From positions 495,865,501 to 495,929,500 of the forward strand of contig CM057451.1 in assembly GCA_016271365.2 (NCBI GenBank): DNA of 64,000 nt, given 5' to 3'. Source of the DNA: Neoceratodus forsteri (taxonomy: Eukaryota; Chordata; Ceratodontiformes; Ceratodontidae). Positions 33,796-44,741 of the stretch are shown here, one piece after another. The notes under the pieces are model-generated. The model searched no databases. It was not told where the DNA came from and worked only from the letters and a program-made list of their open reading frames with translations. Position 1 is the first letter of the stretch, and every line of letters begins with the position of its first letter. A program made the position numbers and the translations under genes.

Positions 33796-34115
33796 TTTCC
33801 ATTGGCTTCGTAGGGACTATGAGAGGCCAACAGAGAAGCCGTCACCATGGGGACACCACGCAATCAGCTGTTTTGGTAGCTTGTAATGCACCAAAACAGC
33901 TGATTGCGTGGTGATGTGGCTGAATTTCTTTACACATTGTGGCATGCTCATTAACTGCTGTGATCGACAGCATGCTCCTCTATTGGCTGCAGCAGAGACC
34001 AGCCCTAGAACGGACTGCTGCCGTTCAGCACAGCACTGACATGCCTCCATAACTCACTTTTGCAGGAAGCTGATGCAATGTGTTTCTTGCACATGCGTGC
34101 AAGCAACACAAAAAT

Positions 34116-35454
34116 GTATAAATAAGGTATGGCATGTTTTCCTATGTACTGTTTGGATTACTTTCAGTAAAGAGTGCTGTGGCATTTGTTAAACCATTCC
34201 ACTCATTCAAGTCCTTATGCGGAGCAGGAAGAGAATAATGGAGCCTGCAGGGTCCAGTGTTATAGGGCAGCAGGCCAAAAGAACCAAACAACCTTGAAAA
34301 AATGCACATTGTCTTTCATGTTGTAGTTATTGGCAGCCATGCAACCTCCAGCCTGCGCAGCAGTACTTTTGGTCTGAAGGGACATGTCCCTACGAAGTCC
34401 CAGTTAAATGCTATGGGGGAGGGGGCCATTCAATGATCCAACCTAAGTTTTCAGTTGAATACCCAATAAACCCCAGGTGTAAAACATACCTGTAACTAAG
34501 CGAAACAAACGGGCTCATAGCTAGCCAATATGTGCTTGTTTGGCAGATAGCCAGGCACTGTAACACCTGCGTTTCATCAGGAATTCAGAACAAAAACCTG
34601 GCACAGATCTTGGAACTGGATCACCCACATCTTCTCCAGTGGTATAATGCTGATTCTGTAACAAAGCACATGGTTATAACCTTCAGCCTGGGATCCAAGT
34701 ATACCCCCCCATCTTAATTTTCTGTTGAGAATAATCACTGGACAGGCACACCATGATCATTCCTGTAGCTACTAAACAGAAGAAGCATGGATCCTAGTGC
34801 AGTGTGTCACCTGTGGCTCGAAGTAATTTCAAGATGCAATCAGCATGCATTTATAAGTGAAATCACAGTGATCTGTTCAGCACAAAATATTCTGAAGGCG
34901 GCCATCCAGACCACAAGGGAGAATTCTCGGACTGAACAAAGCCCTCCTACCATCTGGTCCACATTTAGTTAGGAATTACTGTATCCCCACCCCACTTGGA
35001 AAGTGACAAAGTATAAAATATTGTTTCAAATAAGAGGACCACAGGCACTGTTATTAGGGGTTGTGAACTACAAATACTACGCCAGGCAAATACTCATAAA
35101 TACAACATTTTTTACAAACATAAATATCACTCTTAAAGTGGAATGAAAATAATTTCTAATTTGCAGCTGTTTTTAATCATCCTATTATCAGACGTTACAT
35201 ACATACCCCCAATCATCCATATTTACCTGTACATAAATAAAGGTTTAGGTAAAAAACTGTATTTTAGACTGTTTCTTTTCTGGGGGCGACATTTTTTTAC
35301 AGCTCTTTGTGGACCCAGTAAATTGGAGTTTTATCTATATCGCAGTTCATGTGCCTAACTCTGAGCACTGTTCTGGTACTGTAGGTCAACTGCTTATTTT
35401 TAGCACTATGTACACAAGCTGTGACATAGTGAATACTATACATTTCTAGTCCCA
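34116..35454. other. No gene recognised
   Basis: This mixed-composition sequence contains only short frames without similarity. A TATAAATA word at 34,116 is not backed by any gene downstream. Confidence 0.4.
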
Positions 35455-35502
35455 TTAAAGGGACACTGTCAACCCCCTCAGTCCTCTAAGTGTCCCTAGT
35501 TA

Positions 35503-38500
35503 AACAAGCATTTGTCAATGCCGAATGTTTGCTTGCTGGCATTGGCAGTGGTAGTGTAGAAGTTACAGAGCTGCATAATAGGAATGGCAGTGAAGTATTG
35601 AACTGAAGCCAACCCCACCACCACCCTGCAGAGAGTGACAGGCATTGGGGTGTGCGTTTGAGTCGTCAGGCATAAGGGCCACGCCATTTCACCACACCCC
35701 ACCCTGCAGACACTGACAAGTGTCACGGTGTTCCTTGGGGTCTTTGGTCTTATGCGCACCCCATTTCATTAGGAAATATGGTGAGAGATACGATATAGGA
35801 GAATGGGGTGAAGTTTGGGGTCAAGAGTCCAAGGCATACCTCGATGCCTCTCACTGACTGCAGGGTGTGGAATGGTATGAGCATCACAGGCAAGAATCCC
35901 AAGTCACACCCCTGATGCCTGTCATTCTCTACAGGGTTGGGCGTTATGGTTGGAAACCCTAATACCTCAGGCATTCGTTGGTATTTTCACTCCAAATTTT
36001 CAACATGTTTTTTGTGACCCCACCTCATGAACAGGGGGAATATCAGTTTGTTAGCCGAAAGCTGCTTATGCACAGTGACTACGGCATTTAGCACCACAGG
36101 TGCAAAAACATTCCGAACAGGATGTAAAAAATAACAGCTGTACTGTTCATGGGGAGGTGTAAAAAATGGCAATGCTGCAAATCTGCAGTAAAAATATTTA
36201 AAAAAATGGTGAAGTCACGAGCGTACATAGAAATTGTGCAACGCCCACCCGTAATATAATTAGGTTGGGGATTTTTTACAGCAGATTGTCAACTCAGGCA
36301 TTTTGGTGCCTCCGATCATGAACAGTGTCACTGTGATTTTCTTATCTGTGCCAAACAATGATTTCCACAGCGACCATGCATCTCTGGCGCTTGAAAGTGC
36401 GAAACACACTTCAGCCATGTTGTGAAAAATGACAGCTGTACTGTTCATAAGGAAGTGTGGAAAATGCCACTGGTGAAAATCTGGACTGAAAATATGACAA
36501 AGTCATGAACTAACGAGGGTGCATGGAAACTGCGCAATGCTCACTCGTAACACAGTCATTTTATGGACTTTTGTCACCAAATTTTCAACATAGCCATTTT
36601 AAGACCTCTGCTCATGAACAGTGTAACTGTGATTTTCTTAATCTGTCCTAAACATTGCTTTCGCACACCAACAGCACCATTGTGCATTACATGTGCGAAA
36701 ACACGTTTTGGGTGACATATGAAAAATTGCAGCTGTACTGTTCATAAGGAAGTGTAATAAAATGGCAATGTTGAAAATCTGGAGTGAAAATATTAAATTT
36801 GCAAACTTACGAGCATGCATAGGAACTGTGCAAAGCACGCTCGTAAAACAGTCATTTTTAGGAATTTTTTCACCAAATTTTCAACACAGCCATTTTAAGA
36901 CCTCTGCTCATGAACAGTGTCACTGTGATTTTCTTAATTTGTCCCGTACATTGATTTCGCACACCGACTGCACCATTGTGCGCTACATGGGCGGAAGCAC
37001 ATTTTGGGTGAGATGTGAAAAATGACAGCTATACTACTCATAAGAAGGTGTGGTAAAATGGCAATGTTGAAAATCTGCAGTGAAAGTATTGAAAATTTGC
37101 GAACTTACGAAAGGCAGTATAGGAACTGTACAACACATGCTCGTGAAACAGTCATTTTTGAATTTTTCACAAATTTTCAACATAGCCATTTTAAGACCTT
37201 TGCTCATGAACAGTGTCACTGTGATTTTCTTAATTTATCCCGTACATTGATTTCGCAAACCGACTGCGCTATTGTGCGCTACATGGGCAGAAACATGTTT
37301 TGGGTGAGATGTGAAAATTACAGCTGTACTGCTCATAAGAAGGTGTGGTAAAATGACAATGTTGAAAATCTGGAGTGAAAATATTGATAATTCGCGAACT
37401 TACGAGCCTGCATAGGAACTGCACAACGCACGCTCGTAAAACAGTCATTTTTTGGAATTTTGGCACCAAATTTTCAACATGGGGTTTTTGGAACCCCTTC
37501 TCATGAATGATGTCACTGTCATGGTGTTATTCAGGCCCAAAGGGTGATTTCACACAGTGACTGCGAAATCACCCTTAGGACCCGAATAACGCCATGACAG
37601 TGACATCATTCATGAGAAGGGGTCCCAAAAACCTCATGTTGAAAATTTGGTGCAAAAATTCCCAAAAATGCCTGAGATATGCAACAAAGTTGAAACCTCC
37701 CTATCTAGCCCATTATACAGCTTACCGGCATTTCCTCAGTTCGCGGTCGGCTTTGAAGAGTGCAGACGTGTTCCCGGTCCACCGAAGATTGTCGCGCCAA
37801 GGTCCGGAGGTAAGTATGGGGTGAGGGGGGGTGTGGGGAGGCAGGGTGCGCAGTGGGTGGGTGCGGGTTGTGGAGGGGGCCAGTGAGACTACGGGGACAG
37901 TTTTTCTTCACAGGTAAAAAAAAAGAACGACGCTGGACGCTTGCCACGCTGGGGTGGGCCCAGTGTGGCACAAGGACGGTTACGGGGTCGCTCAGCCGAC
38001 GGGATTGGGCACCCTACGGCCAAAGTATGGATTACCACGCTGGGGTGGGCTCCTAGGTGGCACTTAGTACTCGGGGGTGAGGACAGTGGAGCCGACGGGG
38101 ATTGGGCACCCTGGCCGGCCTATATTACTTCTGCCACACTGGGGTGGGCACCCAGCGTGGCATTTTCAAGGCTTTGGGGAGGTGGGGGAACGCACAGCCG
38201 AGGGATTGGGCACCCCGCTGGCTATTCAGTGTGTGTGCGCATGGGGAACACACACCCTGCGTGTGCGTGTGTGTGTGTGTGTGGGGAGCTGTGCATGAGC
38301 AAGCGATATATTATCACTGCTCACTCAAGCGTAGCTCCCCCTTTGAACTGTATGCCACTGCATTTTGGAGCTTGTCATAGACAGCTCCAGAACGCATTGG
38401 CTTTCAGGGGCCGCGCCAGCCAACACACTGACTGAATTGGAGGAGGAGATGACACACCTCCGAAATCTCCGATGATGGCACTATGTTTCTTGCACATGCG

Positions 38501-38521
38501 TGCAAGCAAACATAAAAACAC
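35503..38521 (+). repeat. 3-kb palindromic-module repeat, copy 2 (uninterrupted)
   Basis: From left to right it has four zones. First (35,503-35,990) are imperfect inverted repeats around CCTGCAG. Second (36,025-37,501) is a tandem array of 296-bp monomers: TCATGAACAG-like words at 36,025, 36,316, 36,612, 36,908, 37,204 and 37,501. Third is a perfect-looking palindrome centred near 37,557. Fourth (37,700-38,521) is a GC-rich zone with GGGGTGGGC repeats of about 91-99 bp (37,949, 38,040 and 38,139) and a GT-run. Each monomer is two palindromic modules, one opening and closing with GCCATTTT/AAAATGGC and one with ATGTTGAAAAT/ATTTTCAACAT. There is no coding frame of note and no clear terminal inverted repeats. 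Confidence 0.85.
37501..37614. repeat. Central palindrome of the 3-kb repeat
   Basis: TCATGAATGATGTCACTGTCATG on the left is mirrored as CATGACAGTGACATCATTCATGA on the right. The arms meet at TTTCACACAGTGACTGCGAAA. The same palindrome occurs at about 59,277-59,405 and, split by LINE I, at 28,220-28,257 and 32,957-33,040. Confidence 0.85.
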
Positions 38522-38814
38522 ATTTTATGACTGCTCAGATTCTGAAGAGACCGCTGATGTAGTTGGTAGTTTGAGTTGGATTCTCTTTTTCTTTTAAAAA
38601 GTGAAAAAAAAAAAACTGCCCACCATACTGGTGTTACCGCACAAAGACATATTTGTTTACATTCCTCTTTCAACTCCCACTGCATCTTTCCTGGACTTAG
38701 GAGCATCCCTAACACAGTCTAGCTGCTCATTATGCAGTGGGAGTAGAGGAAACTAGTGCATCATGAGTGGCTGAACTGTTTTGGGGTGATTCTAATGCAC
38801 AGGAAGTATGCAAT
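38522..38814. other. No gene recognised
   Basis: Sequence between the 3-kb repeat and the LINE B 3' end, possibly part of the enclosing TTAA element. Contains an A-run near 38,607. Confidence 0.4.
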
Positions 38815-39680
38815 TATTTTATTTATTTATTTATTTCAGTTTTGGATAGATACCTTTGAGTCGGAAACTCATTTACAAAGGTTCCACATCACATAGACTA
38901 GATACAGACAAGACTTTACAGCAAATGCACTCAGAGCATAAAGATTCAGGATTTTACAGTGAACAGCCACGCTAACATTAGGATACTAGGGTTATTTAGT
39001 ATAGTTAATTACATAGTACATAACAAATGCAGGTATATTACAACATTTGGGCACTTAACAGAGGAGGCAGGTCAGAGGCCACTGTCAGAGAAGGAGGAGG
39101 AAGAGGCAGAGTTCAGTAACAGTCGCAGTTGCTTAAGGACTGGAGGTGGACCCTAAGGAGGGTTTTAAATTGACCAAGGCTTTGTTCGTTTACCAGGGTG
39201 GTGGGAAGGCTGTTCATCCAAAAGGGGGCCCTGTAGCTGAAAGACCTTTGGAATTGAGAGGTACAGCTAGGGGGAATCAAGAAGAGATGGTGGTTAGAGC
39301 TAGCAAGTGTACTTTATCTTATTATATGGATGGATTAAGGAGGCAAGCCCAGTGGGGGAGAGGCCTAGGGTAATTTTTTTGGCTAGAAGGCAGGTGTGAA
39401 ACCTAATTCTGTTGTCGAGATTAAGCCAGTTGGTAGCACTATAAAGCATGCAGGTGTGTGTAAGGCAGTCACAACCTAATAAAAGCTGGCAAGCTCTGTT
39501 TAGGGAGAGACGGAGAGCAACTAGAGATGAGGTGCTTGCTGCCCCATATATCAATATACCATAGTCAAGCAGAGAGAGGACTGAGGAGGAGACAGCGAGC
39601 CTGAGGGCATCAGGGGTAAGGCAGTGCTTGTAGTGGTGCAAAAGCCCCAGCCTGGCGTTAAGGGCCTTGGTTAGAGTAGA
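38815..39680 (-). mobile_element. LINE B-family 3' end
   Basis: On the minus strand the frame 39,641-39,300 reads HHYKHCLTPDALRLAVSSSV, LSLLDYGILIYGAAS and FHTCLLAKKITLGLSP. This parallels LINE B at 25,090-25,380 (RHKHCLTSDALRLAINSSV). The 3' end carries a stem-loop at 38,852-38,882 and an AAATAAATAAATAAAAT tail at 38,815-38,835. It is a 5'-truncated copy of a somewhat different subfamily. Confidence 0.85.
38852..38882 (-). other. LINE B-family 3' stem-loop with paired change
   Basis: On the minus strand the outer stem ACCTTTG/CAAAGGT is unchanged, while the inner stem is GAGT/ACTC instead of GAGC/GCTC in the other two copies. Both sides of one base pair have changed together. Confidence 0.65.
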
Positions 39681-39989
39681 TCAAGAATTTGAAACAAAAT
39701 GAGGCTAGATATAACTATACATTACCATGCAGTTCAGTTCGACAAAGCAAGAAGGCAAATAAACAGCAATATCAATGAATTTTAGAGAAGGTAAGCCATC
39801 TTAAAATGTGGGTTTTTAACTAGAAATAATGTGATGTCAAAAAGGTTGACAGTGTCCCTTTAACAAAACTGTACTGTATGTTGCCCATAAAGAGAATGCT
39901 ACAAAACACAGTTACTGATATCAGTGGTAATTCACATTTGGAGGTAGGAATTCCATTTCTGTAAATAAACAGTAAACGCAGCTGACAAT

Positions 39990-40899
39990 GGGCCCTATGC
40001 ATGTGGAGGCAGAGTAGCTACTGTACACACTGAGCATCTTGGGCACTTAGCCACTCCGCACACATTGCACCCCCTGCACAATATGCACAATGGAGGGGAG
40101 CCTGCAGACAGTACGTGCCTGATCCCCCAGGGCCATAGACCACACAGGAGGGGGGCATACCATCACTACGCACCATGCATAAAGGCACATAGTGCTGGCC
40201 ACGGAGGTGCATACAGGGTGCAAGGTATGCCCAGGGGAACCCTGCCATAAAAGCCCTCTGTGCCCCGCTTACACCTGGAAACCTGCCCAGCATCAGGGCA
40301 ATATGCTCACCCACCCTCTGAGGCCACCCCATAGAGGGGCTGCTGCCTCTGTCCCACCCCAGCACACAGACTGGTGTGGCTGCACACCGTGATCATGCCC
40401 CCCCCACACACACATCACCACATGGGGGCACTGGCCCCAGGGTGCTGCCCACAGTGCTGCTCCCCCGGCACCGCCAGCACATCCTGCTAATGGCGGGGTA
40501 CAGATCGCACCACCACCACCACTGGTGGACTGCCCCCTGGCCCCAACCTAGCCCAGTGCACTGCTCCAGTGCCATGGGAGGGCTGGCAGTATTGCCCTTC
40601 TCACACCTGCCACAGCCGCTGGCTCTCAGACATCAGCGTGGCACGCAGCCAACACATGCCCCGCTGTGGAAGGCATCCATTGAGCAGCCCAGTCCAGGTA
40701 TCCGATTGGATGCCCAGCTGGACCCACGACCCTGCCCCCAGCCACACTGCGGAGTCCTGCACACTGGGGAGGTGGGGCTGTGGTCAGGTGGCCAGCGATC
40801 GTTAATGCCACCAGTGTGCACCTGTCCGCAGGTGCAGAGCTCCGCGTGTGGGTAACGTGCTTCCTGAGCATATTACCTGCCTATTGGTGCATAGGGGCC
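39990..40899. mobile_element. GC-rich terminal-inverted-repeat element, fourth of the group
   Basis: The ends GGGCCCTATGCATG and, inverted, GGCCCCTATGCACC form imperfect terminal inverted repeats. The interior is GC-rich and its long frames (for example 40,376-40,855) are His/Pro-rich with no similarity. The composition change against the AT-rich neighbours is abrupt at both ends. It resembles the elements at 3,020, 10,698 and 14,620. Flanking CAAT/ATTG extends the inversion, so the target duplication is unclear. Confidence 0.6.
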
Positions 40900-42999
40900 A
40901 TTGTGCACACATTTCCTGTCCCTTTAAATATTTCTATGTATGTTAGATTACTTCAAGAAGTATTACACTGGCTCAAAACTGGTATGATATCTATATAACT
41001 ACTGCTGCTTATAACATGATTGCATGTTTTATTGATAACTTTCAACCCCTTAGTCTGGTGCCATCAACAAAAACAAGTCTGATATGTAAAAAAATATATT
41101 TTTAGTAAATATGAATGTGCAAACAAATGCAAACACCAAAAATCAGCTCTACATACATCCCTAGCTGTTACACATGACCACTGAAAGGACAATAGTTTGC
41201 TTGTATTTTCCCAGCCAAAACAAAAAGGCTGGAATTATTAAAATGACCAGACCCATCTAAAATGCGTCTGCAGCAGTGACAAATTGCTACATTAGAAACT
41301 GAAGCATCCTCTTTGCTGCAAGTGCAGATTTGCATTTTTCAGTATACAGTAACTCCCTTCCCCCTTCTTCCATTTCAGCTTTCTTGACTAACATTTGTTC
41401 AGCTCCACTTCAGCCCTAAAGCAACTTTCTATCTGTGTGAGCAGTGGGAGCATGGGGTGGTCGTGTGGTTACTGTTCTAGGGGCACGCCATGTATTTTTT
41501 TTATTTCTTTTTTATGTAAACTATGAAAGACCCCCCCTCCAACCAATGATCCATCTCATTTTACAAGAACATCGCAGGGAGGATGAGGCACTGGTCCAAT
41601 CATACAGACCTCATATGGTCTCTACAGAGCATTCCATAATGTGCAAAATGTGCATTCATATTTTAAAATATGAAAGCATCATTAGAAACAGCTGTAGTGA
41701 GAGTGGAAATAGCATTTTATTCCTATCCTAAAACATTCATGAGGGAGGGGAGTTGACTCTGCTTCACATAGAGGGGTAAAGTATAATTCTTTGGTTCTCT
41801 AAAGAGACTGGACAATTTTATCTTTTCTTTTCTTTTCCTCCCCATTTTTTTCACTTTGATCCCCATCTCTCATCCAACAATCAGGATCCCAATGACTGAA
41901 GATGGCTGGGTGAGCAGATCTTCACAGACTCCACATAAATGCTGCTCCTTCATTGACCTGTGTGTGTGGGGGGAGTGCTTAAATGTTGGGTGGCCTCCAC
42001 ATCCTCCCTCCCCGGAGCCAAGCATCTCATCTCTGTGAAGTACCTGGTTCTCAGCCAATAGTAGCGTGGAATTCTGGGGAGCATATATGAATCCTGGTCT
42101 CCAAGGTGGCAGTCCAATTTGCGGAAGCCACCCATCAAATGGGTCTTCATTTGTTTTCCTTTTTGGACACTGGCACATTGAAGTGTCTGTGTGCTGAACT
42201 TTGCAGTTTTTGCTACAAGAGATAAACTCTCAGTTCACTGTAGGAATTTTGCATTTGATATGATAACTGTGGCTCGAACCAACAGCATGTGGTTTCCTTT
42301 CCACCAGTGATCTGTATCTAGTCTTATGAGTAAGGCATGACCAACCAAAAAGTTGTGGGAGTGTCATAATAACCCTACAGCCTACCTCATTGGTAGGTTG
42401 TGGGGTACAAGGCTCAGCTTATGGCATTTATACCCTGGTAGAGAGGTTACCCTGGCATGGCCAGAAACTTGATGTGGGTTATTTAGGCAAGAAGGCACAC
42501 TCGTGCTGTAATAACATCATGCCTCAATTGCATTACAAAGGCACAGGCCACAGACCACCTGACAAGTGACATTATCCCAGTGATACCTCCCCCCAAAGTG
42601 CCTTACAGTGATTATAAAATGGATTCATTTATGTGTCTATGGTTGCGTGTAGGCCGTTTTGTGGGCATTAATTTCACTTGTGTGACTGTGCTGGGGTAAC
42701 ATCATGGGTTGAACTGGCTCTCCACCAATCAGCTTTCAGCATTTTTTCTATCCATTTTATAATCCACCTATAACACCCATAAAAAGGTCTAATAAGTTAT
42801 TTAAGAGTTGGCCCTATTGTGTGGCAACACTGTCATGCTGACAGCTAGGAGAGTCAGATTTGTGTGGGAGCCCTAAAATTCCATGTTAAAGTTGTCTGGG
42901 GGTAATGCTGTTACAGAGGTGAATTGCTCTGCTCCCCAGGGAGGGATAGCATGGAACACTTGGTATTGATGCATCTATTGCCAGCTGATCAAGGATTGG
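40900..42999. other. No gene recognised
   Basis: About 2 kb of mixed sequence without coding similarity. A short inverted pair, ATAAAATGGAT near 42,615 and ATCCATTTTAT near 42,752, may mark a decayed hairpin element. Confidence 0.4.
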
Positions 43000-44060
43000 A
43001 ATGAGAATTGGTTGTGAAGGCAGCTGATCGCCCATCCTGCCTTGGCATTAGCTGTGAAGGTGGCCAAACACCTGCTCAACCTTGGCATTGACTGTGAAGG
43101 CAGCCACTTACCTACCCTACCTTGGCATTTCCTGTGAGGACAGCCACTTGCCCAGCCTACCTTGACATTGATTGTGAAGCAACCACTTACCTGCCCATCA
43201 TTGGCACTGGCTGTGAAGGTGGGTGCTCTCTCATTCTAACTTCACATTTGCTGTGAAGGCAGCACTCATCAGCCCTACACTGTCATTGACTGGGATGGCA
43301 ACTGCTCTCCTGCACTAGAAGAAGAAGAAGAATCAGCATTTATATAGCACTTTTCATACATCCAAAGTGCTTTACAAGCAATGCTAGACTGGTAGTGAAG
43401 TGACTGAATGTGTGGTGGCAGCCATATCGCACATCATCACCCACACACAGCCTGGATAATTGCATGAACCAGTTTATAGGAAGGGGATTGTTGGCCAGGA
43501 CACCTGGAATGTTCCCTACTGTTTGCGAAGAGTGCCCTGGGTTGTTTTACTTCCACCTGGACACCCACCAGGACAACGCCAGGATGGGCAGAAGGGACCT
43601 CGGTTTAATGTCTCATCCAAAGGACGGCACACTCCAGCAGTACAGCACCCCCAATACTGCATTTGGATGCCAGCGATTTTTAGGTGCAAGTCCAATCCTG
43701 GTGTGGGATGAGAGCCCACGACCTTCTGGTCCAGAGGTGGATGTGCTACTAACTGAGCCACGCTGACACCTACCTTGGCATTAGCTATGAAGGCAGCTAC
43801 TGGCCCACCATACCTTGGCATTGGCTGCAGCCTGCAATGGAAGCCATTCACTCGCCCTACTTTGGCACTGACTGTATAGGCAGCCCTTCACCTGCCCTAA
43901 CTTGGGACTGGCTGTAAAGGCAGCTGCTCACTCACCCAAGTTTAGCACTGACTGTGAAGGCAGACACTCACCTACCTGACCTTGCACTGGCTGTAAGACT
44001 AGACACTCACCTACACTACTTTGGCATTGACTATGAAGTCAGCTGCAAGCCTGCTTCACC
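43000..44060. repeat. 40-bp minisatellite, split by a SINE
   Basis: A 40-bp unit with the consensus CTTGGCATTGACTGTGAAGG plus CAGCCACTCACCTGCCCTAC repeats at 43,041, 43,081, 43,121, 43,161, 43,200, 43,240 and 43,280. It resumes after the SINE from 43,771 to about 44,060. Units differ at several positions, so it is an old array. Confidence 0.85.
43312..43768 (-). mobile_element. tRNA-derived SINE inserted in the minisatellite
   Basis: On the minus strand it begins with a tRNA-like head, GGTGTCAGCGTGGCTCAGTT near 43,768, with TGGCTCAGTTAG as A box and a weak B box in GGGCTCTCATCCC. It continues with a body containing GATGAGACATTAAACCGAGG, a phrase I recognise from SINEs of fishes. It ends with GTAAAGCACTTTGGATGTATG, CTATATAAATGCTGATTC and a (TTC)n tail at 43,312-43,330. 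The minisatellite continues on both sides. Confidence 0.75.
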
Positions 44061-44384
44061 AGCCAGAGGAAGGGTGCATCCATGGCTGCTGTGATCTATA
44101 TGGTGGGGATAAGAAAAATCATGCAAAAAAAGGAAGAAAAAGTATAATCAAAAAGTGTTTTAGGGCTGCTCATGGATGCACTACCATGCTGGTGACCCAG
44201 GTTTAGGGAGAGGACTCTGGTGTGCTGTCTGGGCAGGTGGTCAGGCTGGGAGTTAGTTATGGTGATGGCAGCATTTCTCTGCCTTGGGAAAGGATGGTGA
44301 CATGTCCCGTACCACAGCAATGCCAGTGGTGGGCCTGGGAACTTGCCTGTTCCATTGCAGTGTCCAAGGTCAAAGTGTGGCAGT
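44061..44384. other. No gene recognised
   Basis: Short frames only; no domain or repeat recognised. Confidence 0.4.
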
Positions 44385-44500
44385 GTAACCTAGAGGGCTC
44401 ATCACCAAGCTGTGAACCTGGAGACCAGGCAGCCCTAGGTTTGAAACCCACAACCACCACTTACATGTTTGCAACATTATACCATGTACCTCAAACAACA
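44385..44500 (+). mobile_element. Partial tRNA-headed SINE
   Basis: CACCAAGCTGTGAACCTGGA and GGTTTGAAACCCACAACCACC (B-box-like GGTTTGAAACC) resemble the head of the SINE at 63,655. The rest of the unit is not readable. Confidence 0.45.
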
Positions 44501-44741
44501 ACCAATGAGATAGGCAGGCTGGCACCTAACCTCCATTGTAAATCTACCAATAATCACCACAAAAGGTGCCAGCCAGCCACATCTTAAAAAAAAATAGCAT
44601 CTGATGCCAAAATCACAGAACTGCGACCGCCATCTTGTTTCCTCACTCAGTGGAGAGCATAAAACAGCAGCTCCCTACAACGCAAAAACAAAACAAAAAA
44701 CTTTAAAAAAACAATGATTCAACTAATTGATATAATCGCTA

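Larger units (their letters stand above)
26799..34115 (+). repeat. 3-kb palindromic-module repeat, copy 1 (split by LINE I)
   Basis: Host parts are 26,799-28,257 and 32,957-34,115, together about 2.6 kb. They match copy 2 (35,503-38,521) in the same order. Shared parts are the start AACAAGCATTTGTCAATG, a zone of CCTGCAG-centred repeats, four 296-bp-type monomers (TCATGAACAG-like words at 27,330, 27,619, 27,915 and 28,220), a central palindrome, GGGGTGGGC-containing repeats of about 100 bp (33,375-33,720), and the end TTCTTGCACATGCGTGCAAGCAA. There is no coding similarity. Joining the two host parts restores the palindrome found intact in copies 2 and 3. Confidence 0.85.
35459..39859. mobile_element. 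TTAA-flanked pair of terminal inverted repeats (Kolobok/T2-like) enclosing nested repeats
   Basis: AGGGACACTGTCAACC begins at 35,459, and its exact inverse ends at 39,859. TTAA flanks both (35,455-35,458 and 39,860-39,863). The perfect 16-bp ends and TTAA target mark the two ends of one transposon. Its own body is small: most of the 4.4 kb is copy 2 of the 3-kb repeat (35,503-38,521) and a LINE B 3' end (38,815-39,680). The ends resemble those of the hairpin at 21,823. No transposase is seen. Confidence 0.7.

Noticed and set aside
36025..37501. CRISPR-like array
   Set aside because: The repeats are 296 bp and contiguous with no unique spacers, in a vertebrate-type context.
38260..38285. GT microsatellite as a feature of interest
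   Set aside because: It is short, impure and part of the 3-kb repeat's GC-rich zone.
35525..38514. Terminal inverted repeats of the 3-kb repeat (ATGTTTGCTTGC)
   Set aside because: The 12-base word occurs near both ends in inverted orientation but not at the ends and at different distances from them, so it may be chance.
35503..38521. 3-kb repeat as a Helitron
   Set aside because: I see no 5' TC, no CTRR end with a terminal hairpin, and no AT insertion site.
40376..40855. 159-codon plus-strand frame, His/Pro-rich
   Set aside because: It is within a GC-rich inverted-repeat element, with competing frames on both strands and no recognisable motif.
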